Shown: positions 9,201 to 17,770 of the stretch, piece by piece | How the letters are laid out: every line of letters starts with the position of its first letter | Numbering within the stretch: position 1 is the first letter of the stretch | Assembly (NCBI GenBank): GCA_963753225.1 | Contig: CAVWBQ010000016.1 | Location: 124,001-188,000 of the forward strand | DNA: 64,000 bases | Direction: 5' to 3' | From: Palsa-504 sp963753225 | Lineage (GTDB): Bacteria > Actinomycetota > Actinomycetes > Streptosporangiales > Streptosporangiaceae | The notes under the pieces: generated by a model | The model's input: the letters and a program-made list of their open reading frames with translations, nothing else | The model's database searches: none | Told to the model about the DNA's origin: nothing | Made by a program: the position numbers and the translations under genes

Positions 9201-9595
9201 TCCGGGCCAGACGGCAGCCACGCCTCCAGGGAGGCGTCCCACGCCGGCGTGCGCCGGACCTGAGGCGGGACGGTCGGCCGCCCCGCCGCGGCCTCCGCGC
9301 CGCCCTCGACGGCGGAGAGAAGCAGCGCGGCGGCGTGCTCGCAGCCATGCCGGGCGGCGCAGCCGCAGTGCACGCGGAGGACCTCGAGCGGCGGCCCCGG
9401 CGAGAACCAGATCGCCGGGGTGTAGTAGTCGCCGTGGCTGTCCAGCACGATGCCGAACAGCGCGTTGTGCGCGTCGGCCCACACCTGCCTGCCGACGGCA
9501 CGGCGCCGTACATACTCGAGCGCCGCGTCGTAGGAATCGGTCCCGATAATATCTTCGAGAACATCGGGATCGATGTCGGCGAGCTCGATTTTCAT
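6293..9595 (-). CDS. SWIM zinc-finger and SNF2-family DEAD/H helicase
   Basis: About 1100 residues. The N-terminus carries a SWIM-type metal site (HCGC...HGCEHAAALLL, about residues 95-115). The SNF2 core occupies the C-terminal half: motif I DDMGLGKTLETLAL, motif II DEAQ, motif III ITGTPMEN, motif V KAGGAGLNL and motif VI DRTHRIGQ. Such proteins are ATP-driven DNA translocases (HepA/RapA-like); in actinobacteria they occur singly or near defence loci. I take the start at the ATG at 9595, because the family-like sequence begins there. Starts at 9607, 9625 or 9664 are possible, and none has a strong ribosome binding site. The neighbours show no defence context. Confidence 0.9.
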   Translation of the reverse strand: MKIELADIDPDVLEDIIGTDSYDAALEYVRRRAVGRQVWADAHNALFGIVLDSHGDYYTPAIWFSPGPPLEVLRVHCGCAARHGCEHAAALLLSAVEGGAEAAAGRPTVPPQVRRTPAWDASLEAWLPSGPEARRQPETTLAIELTLVPERPGTEPTTSRMRLVARLVQPGKHGGWIGSSLNWAKLDSYGYHPTHSAAQLQLLRELLGLYRARADRSFYYSSYSGERSIELSAVDSSRLWPLLDEAEKAGLELVYGRKLGALERYREAELCLDVTRPEAGGPLAVTPAIRVDAPGGEEIVVPLRFIGTGGHGVVYLDRDEAQRGEDPTGWRFRLARLRRGVPARLQEMTLGGQRLEVPADGQARFRDEFCPRLQQTATVISSDGSFTPPAISDPTLVLRASYGDDHEVLLDWEWAYQVGESHFRAGLHQSPGDAGYRDLAAEQALLNRLRLGGIPEDMVASSRLGGLDTVRFTTELLPLLTGQPGVSVEVTGDVADYREVSDSLCIGVSTAEVTGEVDWFDLGVTILAEGRAIPFADVFAALTLGQSHLLLSDGAYFSLDKPELRRLAQLIREARELQDVPGGQLRISRFQAGLWDELTTLGVVVRQARVWEQQVQGLLALGEVNGVSQAPLPGGIQAQLRPYQLEGFQWLAFLWQHRLGGVLADDMGLGKTLETLALICHAREADPGGGPFLVVAPTSVAPNWAAEAARFAPGLNVVTITDTLARSGADLAGVVAGADVVVTSYTLLRLDFDAHATAGWSGLILDEAQYVKNHQSKIYQCARRLPAPFKIAITGTPMENNLMELWSLLSITAPGLFPDPARFREYYARPIERQGDAGLLTQLRRRIRPLVKRRTKEQVATELPDKQEQVLEVDLHPRHRKLYQTHLQRERQKVLKLIDDMDANRFTILSSLTRLRRLSLHAALIDSAYEDVPCSKIDTLIDQILDVAAGGHRALVFSQFTGFLGRVRDRLDAAGVGHCYLDGKTRDRAEVLGRFKQGTDPVFLISLKAGGAGLNLTEADYCFLLDPWWNPATETQAIDRTHRIGQTRNVMVYRLIARDTIEQKVMALKARKAELFANVIDEGNVFGGGLDADDIRGLLA

Positions 9596-9687
9596 GCCGG
9601 GGAGCATATCGGCCGGGACCGACATTTCCCGTCGGACGTGCCGGTCCCGTGGCCGATCTGCCAAGACAGCGGCGGTTAGCCCGCCAT

Positions 9688-9729
9688 GCTCAGCCCACTA
9701 CGCTCAGCCCACTACGCTCAGCCCACTAC
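9688..9729. repeat. Three 14-bp tandem repeats overlapping the GH53 stop codon
   Basis: Three exact copies of GCTCAGCCCACTAC lie at 9688-9701, 9702-9715 and 9716-9729. The stop codon of the minus-strand galactanase gene (9718-9720) and its last codons fall inside the copy nearest the gene. The 14-bp period is not a multiple of three. Confidence 0.95.
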
Positions 9730-11451
9730 GCAGGGCGAACTGTCCGGCGCGTACCTCTCGCACACGCCGGCCGGGTTCTGGAAGATGCCGATCGAGGGGA
9801 GCGCCGCGCCCTCGAAGTTGAACAGGGTGAGGTTGACGTTCGGCGAGCCGATGTTCGCCCCTGGCTCCCACGGCACGCCGGGGATCCAGTCCGGCGCCCA
9901 GTAGAACAGCCCGGCGCCGAGCCCGCCGGGCACCTGGGCCAGGATGGACAGCTCGTCGGTGATGAAGGACAGCTGCCCGCCCGGGCTCGCCGGGTAACCC
10001 GGCGATAGCTGGCTGGTCTGCCAGACGAAGTCGCCAGTGCTGTCGCCGAGCGGGGAGTTGCCGTTGGCCAGCGTCCACGGATACTGCGTCTCGGCGATCA
10101 CGATCGGCTTGTGGAACTGGGTGGCGAGCGCGTCGACGTTGGCGCGCATCGCCGAGATCGCCCCGTGGAAGAAGGGATAGTAAGACAGCCCGATCACGTC
10201 GAACGGCACGCCGTGCGAGGTGAGCTGCGAGTAGAAGGCCGAACTCAGCGTGTTGTCCCCGCCCTGGTCGTAGTGCATCATGACCAGCAGCTTGTGCCCG
10301 GCCGGGTTACCCGCCTCCGCTCCCGCGACGCCCGCCTTCAGCAGCTGGGCTAGGTTGTCCCAGCCGCCGCAGTCCGTGCAGTTGATCTCGCCGACCGGCC
10401 ACAGGATGCCGTTCCTGATCTCGTTCCCGATCGACACCAGGTCCACCGGCGTGCCCTGATGGGCGAACGCCGTGATGACTTGCTGGCTGTAGGAGCGGAC
10501 CGTGGCGGTGAGCTGGCCGAGGTCCTGGCCCGCCCACGCGGCCGGGATGTCCTGGTGCTGCGGGTCGGCCCAGAAGTCGGAGTACATGATGTCCAGGTAG
10601 ATCTTCATCCCGGCCGCGTGCACCTGCCGGGCCAGCGCGAGGTCGCTGGCCAGGTCGCTGTAGCCGGGCGGCGGGTTCACCCAGACCCGCATCCTGACGT
10701 AGTTCGCGCCCGCCTCGCGGGTGATCGTCACCGGGGTGCCGCGCCTGCCGTTGTAGCTGAACGTGGCGCCCGCCGCGAGCTCCTGCGGGGTAAAGGACAG
10801 GTCGGTGCCGAAGTCCAGGCCGGCCGCGGCGGCGTCCGGCCCGAACGCCCGGAACTCGCCCACGCACACGTCCGCCCCGGTGTCGCTGTACACGGTCACC
10901 TCGGCGTACCTGGCCCGGCTGCCGGACGGCAGCGGGAAGTACAGCGGATTGCCCGGGTCCAGCGCGATGTCGTGCAGCGCCGGCACCTGCTGCCAGGCCC
11001 CGGCCGTGCTGGCCAGCTCGATCGTGGCCGAAGCCGACGGGCTGGCCGCGTCCAGCGTCAGCCCGAGGTCGTCCAGCGACCTGACCTGGCCCAGGTCAAC
11101 GGTCAGCGTCCCGGTATAGCCCGAGGTGCACCAGTCGGTGCCCGCGTCACCGTCGACCGCGTTCGCCGCCGGCTTGCCCGACTCCGCCGTGGTGGCACTG
11201 GCCGTCCCGGCCAGCGCCCAGTTCACCGCGGGCGCCGACCCCCCGCCTCCGCCCGCCGCCCCCGCGCCCCGGTCGGCCGCCGCCCCGTCCGGGCGCGCCT
11301 GAGCCGCCGTTCCCGTCGCGGCGACCACCGCGAGCGGCGCCGCCAGGACCGCCGCACAGGCCGCCGCCGCCACCACCAGCCGCCGCCGTCGCCCGGCCGC
11401 CAGGGCAGCCGCCCACCTCGTTCGGACTCCAGGATCCTTAGACCTTTTCAT
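9718..11451 (-). CDS. Secreted GH53 arabinogalactan endo-beta-1,4-galactanase with discoidin-like domain
   Basis: 577 residues from the ATG at 11451, with AAGGGGAA upstream. Residues 1-52 are a basic then hydrophobic signal peptide. A Gly-rich linker is followed by an F5/8 type C (discoidin-like) carbohydrate-binding domain (about 75-205) and the GH53 TIM barrel (about 215-570). The acid/base Glu is in SIGNEIRNGILWP and the nucleophile Glu in VIAETQYPW, both characteristic of GH53. It should cut beta-1,4-galactan side chains of plant pectin outside the cell. No sugar transporter is adjacent; an IS element lies just upstream. A LacI-type operator-like sequence precedes it. Confidence 0.9.
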   Translation of the reverse strand: MKRSKDPGVRTRWAAALAAGRRRRLVVAAAACAAVLAAPLAVVAATGTAAQARPDGAAADRGAGAAGGGGGSAPAVNWALAGTASATTAESGKPAANAVDGDAGTDWCTSGYTGTLTVDLGQVRSLDDLGLTLDAASPSASATIELASTAGAWQQVPALHDIALDPGNPLYFPLPSGSRARYAEVTVYSDTGADVCVGEFRAFGPDAAAAGLDFGTDLSFTPQELAAGATFSYNGRRGTPVTITREAGANYVRMRVWVNPPPGYSDLASDLALARQVHAAGMKIYLDIMYSDFWADPQHQDIPAAWAGQDLGQLTATVRSYSQQVITAFAHQGTPVDLVSIGNEIRNGILWPVGEINCTDCGGWDNLAQLLKAGVAGAEAGNPAGHKLLVMMHYDQGGDNTLSSAFYSQLTSHGVPFDVIGLSYYPFFHGAISAMRANVDALATQFHKPIVIAETQYPWTLANGNSPLGDSTGDFVWQTSQLSPGYPASPGGQLSFITDELSILAQVPGGLGAGLFYWAPDWIPGVPWEPGANIGSPNVNLTLFNFEGAALPSIGIFQNPAGVCERYAPDSSPCVVG

Positions 11452-11514
11452 CAAATTCCCCTTCGAACCAACGCAACCTAGGGCCCAAGTGGACAGCTTC
11501 GCGCGAGCTCCGAC

Positions 11515-11535
11515 AACCGGAAACCGATTGCTTTA
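11515..11535 (-). promoter_or_regulatory. Possible LacI-family operator upstream of the galactanase gene
   Basis: The sequence ACAACCGGAAACCGATTGC contains AAACCGATTG, similar to half-palindromic LacI/GalR operator sites. It lies 64-84 nt before the start of a secreted glycosidase, where such operators are common in actinobacteria. The match is by eye and no regulator gene is nearby. Confidence 0.22.
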
Positions 11536-11800
11536 TGGCTTTCAACAAAAAGATCACTCCCCCGAACGACCTGGGCGCGTCCCCCCGCAAAGCCATCGCA
11601 CCCACTGCCCCGGGCCCGCTCGCTGATACGACATGGTTGCCGCGTTCATGCAGCTCCGGGGGCGCGTCAGAAGATAACCCGTCGCGTCGGGATTTCCGGC
11701 GCGCTGATGCGGTAACCGCTGGGTCGATGGGCCGCTGGTCCGGTTAGAGAAATCATGAGCCACTGCGTGGCTCTGCCGCAGGTGATGGAAACTGGGTCCC

Positions 11801-12086
11801 TTGCCGCCGCGGGCGGGTGCGGGTGGTGACGGGCTGGGGTCTTTTGCGGTGTCCGGGCTGCGGGGCCGGGCGCGGAGGGTGCAGGCTCGTGGCGGCTGCC
11901 GCCGGTCGTGACCGTTCCAGCCTGGGCCGTTCGAGGCCGTGTTAGAGACAGGTCCTGAGGGCTCCCTTGCCGGGTAACCCCCGCTGCTGCTACGTGCGCG
12001 CGTGTCAGTCTCCTGTACTGACGGGGGCCCTGGCCGGCGGCGCGCCTATCCCAGTCAGATGATGCCGCTGCAGGAGGTGGACGCAG
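11801..12086 (+). ncRNA. Candidate bridge-RNA region of the IS110-family element
   Basis: A 286-nt GC-rich stretch without a good gene lies between the left inverted repeats and the transposase. IS110 elements of the classical group encode a structured bridge RNA in the left non-coding end that pairs with donor and target DNA. Visible stem-loops include GGCGG-CTG-CCGCC at 11891-11903 and GTCAGT-N7-ACTGAC at 12004-12022. Guide loops were not assigned. The right non-coding end (13395-13515) is only about 120 nt, which favours the left side. Confidence 0.4.
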
Positions 12087-13394
12087 GTGAGAGTGCTGTA
12101 TGAGCATGTCGCCGGGATCGACGTGCACAAGAACATGATCAAGGTCGCGATCCGGTCCCCGGGTGAGAAGCCGTGGACCCGCACGACCGAGATCCTGGAG
12201 TTCCGCACGTTTTACGGGGTGCTGCAGGAGATGGCCCGCCTGCTGCGCCGCCGCGGGGTGACGCACGTGGTGATGGAGGCGTCCGGGATCTATACCGACC
12301 CGGTGTATTACGCGCTCGCCGAGCAGGACTTCACCGAGGTCGCGGTGGTCAACCCGGCGCACGCCAGGGCGCTGAAGGGCCATAAGACCGACGCGGCGGA
12401 CTGCCGGCGGCTGGCGGAACTGTTCGAGTGCGGGCTGCTGCGCGGCTCGTATATCCCGCCGGCGGAGCTGAGGGAGGTGCGGGACCTGACCCGGTACCGG
12501 ATGAAGACGGTGCAGGCCCGCACCTCGGAGATCCAGCGGCTTGCCAAGGCGCTGGAGTCGGCCGGCATCAAGCTCGGCTCGGTTGCCAGCGACATTACCG
12601 GCAAGTCCGCCACGGCGATGATCGATTCGCTGATCGACGGGGAGCGCCGCGGTGCCGTGCTGGCGGACCTGGCCAAAGGCCGGATGCGGACCGCGGGCAA
12701 GCTGGCTGACCTGTCGATGGCCCTGACCGGCCGGTTCACCGGGCATCACGCGCTGATGTGCCGGCTGCACCGGGACCGGATCGCCGGCCTGGACGCCGCC
12801 GTGGCTGACCTGGACGACCAGATCGCGGGCCGGGCCGGGCGCTGGCAGCGGGAACTGGACCTGCTCAAGACCATCCCCGCGTTCGGCGACGTGGTCGCGC
12901 AGGCGTGGCTGGCCGAGATCGGCCCGGCCCCGCACCGGCACTTCGCCAGCCACGAGAAGCTGGCCTCCTGGGTCACGCTCTGCCCGGGCAACAACATCAG
13001 CGCCCGCAAGCGCAAGCACGGCCGCACCGGCGACGCCGGCACCTACATCAAGCCGGTGCTCATCCAGGCCGCCTGGAACGCCATCCGCACCAAAGGGCGG
13101 CTGCAGGCCCGCTACAGCCGGCTGGTCCGCCGGTTCGGCGGAGACAAGAACCCCGCCGCGAAGAAGAAGGCCATCACCGCGATCGCGCACACCCTGCTCA
13201 AGATCGCCTACCAGGTCCTCAAGAGCGGCACCCCCTACCAGGACCTGGGCGCGGACTTCTACACCCGCCGGGAATCACCCGACCAGCAGCGCGCCTACCT
13301 GGAACGACGGCTCCAGAAGCTCTATCCCGGCTGCGCCATCACCATCAGCCCGCCGGAGGCCGTCTTAACATCCACCGCCAGCACCACACCCTGA
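12087..13394 (+). CDS. IS110-family transposase
   Basis: 435 residues with both IS110 domains. The N-terminal RuvC-like DEDD domain has GIDVHK (Asp about 11), MEASGIY (Glu about 67) and HKTDAADCRRLAEL (Asp pair about 103-106). The C-terminal transposase_20 domain runs from IPAFGDVVAQAWLAEIG (about 264) through LCPGNNISARKRKHGR, which carries the conserved Ser. Length is normal and no frameshift is seen, so it looks active. I use the GTG or ATG-proximal start at 12087, preceded by GCAGGAGGTGGACG. These enzymes work with a bridge RNA rather than terminal repeats. Confidence 0.93.
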   Translation: MRVLYEHVAGIDVHKNMIKVAIRSPGEKPWTRTTEILEFRTFYGVLQEMARLLRRRGVTHVVMEASGIYTDPVYYALAEQDFTEVAVVNPAHARALKGHKTDAADCRRLAELFECGLLRGSYIPPAELREVRDLTRYRMKTVQARTSEIQRLAKALESAGIKLGSVASDITGKSATAMIDSLIDGERRGAVLADLAKGRMRTAGKLADLSMALTGRFTGHHALMCRLHRDRIAGLDAAVADLDDQIAGRAGRWQRELDLLKTIPAFGDVVAQAWLAEIGPAPHRHFASHEKLASWVTLCPGNNISARKRKHGRTGDAGTYIKPVLIQAAWNAIRTKGRLQARYSRLVRRFGGDKNPAAKKKAITAIAHTLLKIAYQVLKSGTPYQDLGADFYTRRESPDQQRAYLERRLQKLYPGCAITISPPEAVLTSTASTTP

Positions 13395-13561
13395 TCCCCG
13401 CAGCACCGGAGCCGCCGCCGAACCGGCACCCCCGGCCCGCCCCCGCCGGACAAACCAGCGCGACCACGCAGCCCTCGCCACCGCCCGGGCCAGGGTTCGC
13501 TCCCGCACGCCCACCGGGACCCAGTTTCCGTGTCAGCCGGACCAACGGCCCATCGACCCAG

Positions 13562-13973
13562 AACCACCGCCCTGTGCCGCCGCGGCTACCGCCTCGCCGC
13601 GTCGTAAGACCCTGCAGGGGAGGTGCCGCAGTGACTGAAGCGCCTCCCGCGCCCGGTGCGCCCGCCCTAGGACGTCCAGCAAGCGAGGCGTCAGTGCGCT
13701 CGAACATCACCCACGCGGCATCCATGCTGTCTCGTTCAGTTGATCTCTTCGACGGGGTCTGCTGCTAGCTGGGCTTCGAAGAATTGACTTGGACGGTTCG
13801 GGTGAGTGTTGTTCAGTTCATCTCTTCGGTTTCGGCGCTGGCCGGCCGTGGGCAGGGCTGCCGGGCTGTCCGGTGGGACGCATCTCGGCTCGGTGATGGT
13901 GCTTGACCTGGCCGGTCCTTTCGAGAGGCAGGCAGGTCCTGTGCCTGCATCGAAGCAGGACGGGCGGGGTTGC
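13562..13973. other. Intergenic stretch right of the IS110 element, with a short direct repeat
   Basis: No credible gene is present in these 412 bases. The sequence GTTCAGTTGATCTCTTCG at 13734-13751 recurs at 13811-13828 with one change. A GGAGGTGC/GCGCCTCC stem-loop spans about 13620-13648. These may be remnants of an older mobile-element end. Confidence 0.5.
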
Positions 13974-14777
13974 TTAGCGGAGCGTGATCACGTTCGCGGT
14001 GATCAGGGCTGCGGCGTCGGAGGCGAGGTAGGCGATCACCTCGGCGACCTGGTCCGGGGTGGCGATGTGGATGAGCCCGGGGCTTGCGGTGACGTGCTCA
14101 CGGACGGCGTCGGTGACCCAGCCGGTGTCGGTGACGGGCGGGTGGACCATGTTGGCCGTGATCCCGAACGGGGCGAGCTCGATGGCCGCTGACATCGTGT
14201 AGTTCTCCTGGGCGGCCTTGGCCGCCCCGTAGGAGACTTCTTCGGGGAAGCCGATGTCGCCGCCGGAGGTCAGGCCGATGATCCGGCCCCAGGTCGCCTG
14301 GCGGGCGATGTGACGGCGGGCGAACTCACTGATCATCAGGGCAGCGCCCATCGCGTCGACGGTGAACTGCCGGGTCCAGGTCTCGGCGGTGACCGGCTGC
14401 AGGGACCGGCCGAGCCGGTCGATCGCGGCGGCTGCGAAGGTGTCGGCGAGCGATCCGGTCGCGTTGTTGATCAAGATGTCAACCGGGCCGAACTGCTCCT
14501 CGGCGGTGTCGAAGAGCATGGCGGGCGTGGCCGGGTCGGACAGGTCGGCCTCCACGGCGGCTGCCCTGCCGCCGCCATCGCGGATGCGGGCGATGACGGC
14601 TGCGGCGTCGTGTGCCCGGTGGTCGCGGACGAGCTGCGGGGTTCCGGGATCGCCGGGGTCATCGACCCGCAGGAACGTGCACAGGACCGCGCACCCGCGC
14701 CCGGCCAGGGCCTGGGCGGTCGCCGCGCCGATGCCGTGATTAGCGCCCGTCACGATCGCGGTGTGCCCAGCTGTCAT
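13974..14777 (-). CDS. Short-chain dehydrogenase/reductase
   Basis: About 267 residues with a Rossmann fold. The cofactor loop is TGANHGIGAA (about residues 10-19), NNATGSL follows near 100, and the catalytic Ser and YxxxK are in LTSGGDIGFPEEVSYGAAKAA (about 170-190). The extended stretch after beta-2 (DDPGDPGTPQLVRDHRAH) is longer than in most classical SDRs. It starts at ATG 14777, or a GTG one codon earlier. It sits 37 nt downstream of the broken TnsA-like gene inside the mobile region, so it may be cargo. The 3' end is ordinary. Substrate unknown. Confidence 0.88.
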   Translation of the reverse strand: MTAGHTAIVTGANHGIGAATAQALAGRGCAVLCTFLRVDDPGDPGTPQLVRDHRAHDAAAVIARIRDGGGRAAAVEADLSDPATPAMLFDTAEEQFGPVDILINNATGSLADTFAAAAIDRLGRSLQPVTAETWTRQFTVDAMGAALMISEFARRHIARQATWGRIIGLTSGGDIGFPEEVSYGAAKAAQENYTMSAAIELAPFGITANMVHPPVTDTGWVTDAVREHVTASPGLIHIATPDQVAEVIAYLASDAAALITANVITLR

Positions 14778-14813
14778 CACGGCTCCTCACCCGCAGCGTC
14801 TGTCGCGCCGAGG

Positions 14814-15243
14814 CTAGCAGGGGCGAAGCAGCGTCGCGACCGGATCTCCCGCCGTCCCCGCCCCCGCCATCAGCGGCGCCGGCTCGGTGAACACCTGCCG
14901 CAGCGCCCCGGCCGTCGCCGGCACCCGATGGCGCGGATGCCGGTAGGCGGCCAGCCACCGCAGGTTCGCCGTCACGACCGGATCCATCGCCCGGGCCAGC
15001 CGGTACTCCCAGCCCGCCAGCTCGCACGCCCGCGCCGTCGCCTCGAACTTCTCGATGTCCCGCGGCTTGCGGCGCTCCGCCGGGCGGCAGTCGACCACCA
15101 CCGCCGAGCCGTCCGCGCGGCGAGCGAAATAATCCGGCGCGTGCGACACCCGACCGCCCGCATCGCCGGTCCAGTGCAGCCAGAACGGCTGGGACGCGAT
15201 CCCGGTCACCGCCGGGTCGAAGTCCAGGGCCAGCAGGTGATCG
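14814..15243 (-). pseudogene. C-terminal part of a disrupted TnsA-like transposase endonuclease gene
   Basis: About 143 codons that join in frame to the fragment at 19177-19424. The first codons read D-H-L-L-A-L-D-F-D-P-A, then GIASQPFWLHW, then HAPDYFARRADGSAVVVDCRPAER, which holds the second and third parts of a TnsA-type nuclease site. The sequence at the upstream edge (15244) switches to unrelated codons where the recombinase element begins. It ends at GDPVATLLRPC and stop; related proteins, as I recall them, continue further, so the 3' end is probably truncated too. No TnsB or TnsC gene is nearby. Confidence 0.75.
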
Positions 15244-15355
15244 CTTATCCGAACAACACGGAGAGTAACTGCTGTTACTGCTAGTAGTGACCGGCCGTAA
15301 CTGTCTGTCTCTGCCGAGAATGTGCGCTTGCTGGCCTGTTCGGCGTGTCGCGGGG

Positions 15356-17770
15356 TCAGGTGCTGGCCTGGCCAACGGCGTCGCGGAAGCTTGGCATGCC
15401 AAGGCGGGTGACGCCGTGGCGGCTGGCGATCTGGTGCATGGTCTGGAGTTTCTGTTCGGCGGCTTGAAGAGTGGCCTCCAGGCCGGCGATCTCGCCGAGC
15501 CAGCCTTCGCGGCGGGCTTCGGTGATTCGGGCCTGGAGGTTGTCGCGGATCTCCAGCAGCCGGGGTTCCTGGGCCGGATCAGGTCGAAGCTGCGGGCACC
15601 TGACACAGCTGTGCTCATGGACACATGGAGTGCCAAAGTCCCTGGTGCAGACCCCGAGAGCGACCTTTCGGAGCTCGAAGTGGTGCAGGAACTGGTCCCA
15701 TTCTTCTGGGGTGAGGTCGCGGTACTCTTCGCCGGGACGCAGGGCGCGCCGGCGGGCGATGAAGGCCCGGTGGTGGGCGACGACGTCTTCAGAGTAGATC
15801 GCGGCGTATCCCATCGTGGTTCCAAGATCGGCATGTCCGAGGATCTTGGCGGCGATGTGCGGCGGGAGGCCGGAGCGGAGGGCTTCGGTCGCGAAGAGCC
15901 TCCGGAAGTCGTGAGGCGTGAACTCCAGCGGCCTGTTCGAGGCGTCGGTGAGCCCGGAGACGGCCAGGATGTGGAGGAGGAACTGGCGCAGGGTGGTACG
16001 GGATATCGCCCGGTGTTCCGGGCCGCGGGGGCGCTGGAACAAGAAGGGCATCGGCGCACTCCAGGTCCGCTCGTAGGGGTCGTAGGCAGGGACCAGCGGT
16101 AGCGTCGCCCTGGCGCCCCGGACCCGGTGGATGATCTCGGCGAGGACCTCTCCGAGCTCGGGTGAGACCAGCAGCAATCTCTCGGTGTCGGTCTTGGACG
16201 GGGCGATCTGGAGCATCGGGACGATCTCGCCGGTGCCGGGGAGTTTGTAGGCGACGAAGCTGTGGTGCGAGAGCTCGGCCAGTTCCTCGGCGCGGATGCC
16301 TGTGGCCCTGAGAATCTCGATGGTCGCCCATCCCCAGAAGGCGCGTTCTTCCTCGAAGGTGAGGTCGCGTCGCCGGCCGGCGGCCAGATCGGTGACATAG
16401 ATCCGGCCCGCGACCGCATTTCTCCGCTGCAGCTTCTCGCCGTGAACTTCCAATACCTGGCCAGGTGCGGCCGGCAACGCCGCATCGAGCCGGGCCCGGG
16501 TGGCCTTGCGTTCCTGGTCGGCTGTGCGGACCAGGGCGGGCAGGACCGGAAGGCGGGCGCGGGTTCGCTGGTCCATGGCGGCCTTGAGGCGCTTGCGCTC
16601 TTTGTCCATGGAACATTCGCTGGCCCTAATCGGGCACGGTGCCGCCCATCGTGCCCACCGCGACGGATCCTCGGCGGCCCACCGGGCGATGTCGAGATAG
16701 AACGCCCGGACGGCCAGTAGCTGGCTGCGGGCGGTAGCCCGGTCACCGATCGGCCGCCCGTCTTGGTCCCGGACCTGCCTGAGCCGCTCCTTCCAGGTCG
16801 TGGCGACTTCGGTGTCCAGGTGCATCGAGGAGATGCCTGGGTGGTGCTGCTCCAGGTCTCGCCAGAACAGGCCGCACAAGGTGTTGGCCATGCCCGCTAG
16901 GGAGGCGTAGTCGAGTTCGGCAGCCCGCTCAGCCAGATAGGAAGTGAGCAGCTCCCGCATCGCCTCGCTTTGCAGGCCGTACTTGCCGACGAGTTGGGCG
17001 GGGGTGCGCTGGCCCGCCATCCTGGTCGCCTTCAAGACCGGAGGAGCCCCGGCAGGAAGTACGCCGGTCTCGGCCAGCAGCGCATAGAACAAGGGCCGGT
17101 TGTTGGCTCCCTGACATTGGTGTTCCTGCAGCGCGTTGCTGATCTCGATGCAGTCGCCGACGGTGATGTCGCCGATCAGGCCACCCTTGTTGAGCAGGAT
17201 CCACGTGATCCGGTTGAGGGCCTCCTTGCGGTCCTGGGGATTGCGCCGGCCCGTCGCATCACAGTGAGCCCAAAGCCGGGCGAACCCGGCGGAATCGAGC
17301 CGGTCGCGAGCCTCGTCAAGCAGCACGCTGGGCCGGTAACGCAGCAACCAGGCATACCCCGGGCGCAGGACCTGGCCGGTCAGCATCACCCGCATCGCCG
17401 TCAGCAGATCGGTGTGAACACTCCCGGCCGGCCGGGACGCAAGAGACGGGACTTCGCGTCGTACCAGGTCTGTCCATGTCCGGCCTTCAGCCTCGGCGCC
17501 ACTGGCCAGCCAGCGTTCCTGCCAGCTCCGGCCCGGCTTGCGTTCCAGCCAGTCCAGCAACGCGGTGAGCCCGCGCCGTATGCACCTGCGGACATCAACG
17601 CTGCCGGATCGATACGGCGGATTCGACAGCCGCTCCACCAGCACCGGGCGGGGCTGCTGCGTCTCGGGCCAGGTCCCCGCCCTCGGCCGGGCCGGATACT
17701 CCTGCCGATCTTGACGGGTGACGGTGAGGTGGACCGAGACGCCGGCCGGTGACGCGATGTCGATGGTCAT
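15356..17770 (-). CDS. Large tyrosine recombinase (TnpB-like of Tn554 type)
   Basis: 804 residues. The catalytic domain is complete: Arg in GIRAEELAELSHHSF (about 502), Lys in SKTDTERLLL (about 535), HDFRR (about 625) and LGHADLGTTMGYAAIY with the second His and the nucleophile Tyr (about 650-665). The N-terminal 450 residues form a long core-binding region. After the Tyr a Cys-rich knuckle, CTRDFGTPCVHEHSCVRC (about 712-730), and a predicted coiled coil (about 735-790) follow. It overlaps the upstream recombinase by 4 nt (ATGA), so the two are made together. The large size with an extra C-terminal metal-like motif is typical of transposon recombinases that work in pairs. Confidence 0.88.
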   Translation of the reverse strand: MTIDIASPAGVSVHLTVTRQDRQEYPARPRAGTWPETQQPRPVLVERLSNPPYRSGSVDVRRCIRRGLTALLDWLERKPGRSWQERWLASGAEAEGRTWTDLVRREVPSLASRPAGSVHTDLLTAMRVMLTGQVLRPGYAWLLRYRPSVLLDEARDRLDSAGFARLWAHCDATGRRNPQDRKEALNRITWILLNKGGLIGDITVGDCIEISNALQEHQCQGANNRPLFYALLAETGVLPAGAPPVLKATRMAGQRTPAQLVGKYGLQSEAMRELLTSYLAERAAELDYASLAGMANTLCGLFWRDLEQHHPGISSMHLDTEVATTWKERLRQVRDQDGRPIGDRATARSQLLAVRAFYLDIARWAAEDPSRWARWAAPCPIRASECSMDKERKRLKAAMDQRTRARLPVLPALVRTADQERKATRARLDAALPAAPGQVLEVHGEKLQRRNAVAGRIYVTDLAAGRRRDLTFEEERAFWGWATIEILRATGIRAEELAELSHHSFVAYKLPGTGEIVPMLQIAPSKTDTERLLLVSPELGEVLAEIIHRVRGARATLPLVPAYDPYERTWSAPMPFLFQRPRGPEHRAISRTTLRQFLLHILAVSGLTDASNRPLEFTPHDFRRLFATEALRSGLPPHIAAKILGHADLGTTMGYAAIYSEDVVAHHRAFIARRRALRPGEEYRDLTPEEWDQFLHHFELRKVALGVCTRDFGTPCVHEHSCVRCPQLRPDPAQEPRLLEIRDNLQARITEARREGWLGEIAGLEATLQAAEQKLQTMHQIASRHGVTRLGMPSFRDAVGQAST

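Larger units (their letters stand above)
11719..13561 (+). mobile_element. IS110-family insertion sequence with nested imperfect inverted repeats
   Basis: A single DEDD-type transposase gene sits between inverted sequences: an outer 27-bp arm at 11719-11745 matching 13535-13561 (25 of 27), and an inner 14-bp arm at 11787-11800 matching 13516-13529 exactly. On the left, 41 nt separate the arms, including a GAGCCAC/GTGGCTC hairpin at 11757-11773; on the right only 5 nt separate them. True ends may lie slightly outside, since IS110 elements usually lack clean terminal repeats and target duplications. The coordinates are therefore those of the outer arms, not proven ends. Confidence 0.65.

Noticed and set aside
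6470..9679. Long open frames antisense to the helicase gene
   Set aside because: They are side effects of very high GC content; they have Arg/Pro/Gly-rich composition, no family motifs and no ribosome binding sites.
13620..13648. Right-end terminator of the IS110 element
   Set aside because: The GGAGGTGC/GCGCCTCC stem-loop lies outside the inverted repeats and has no T-tract, so its role is unclear.
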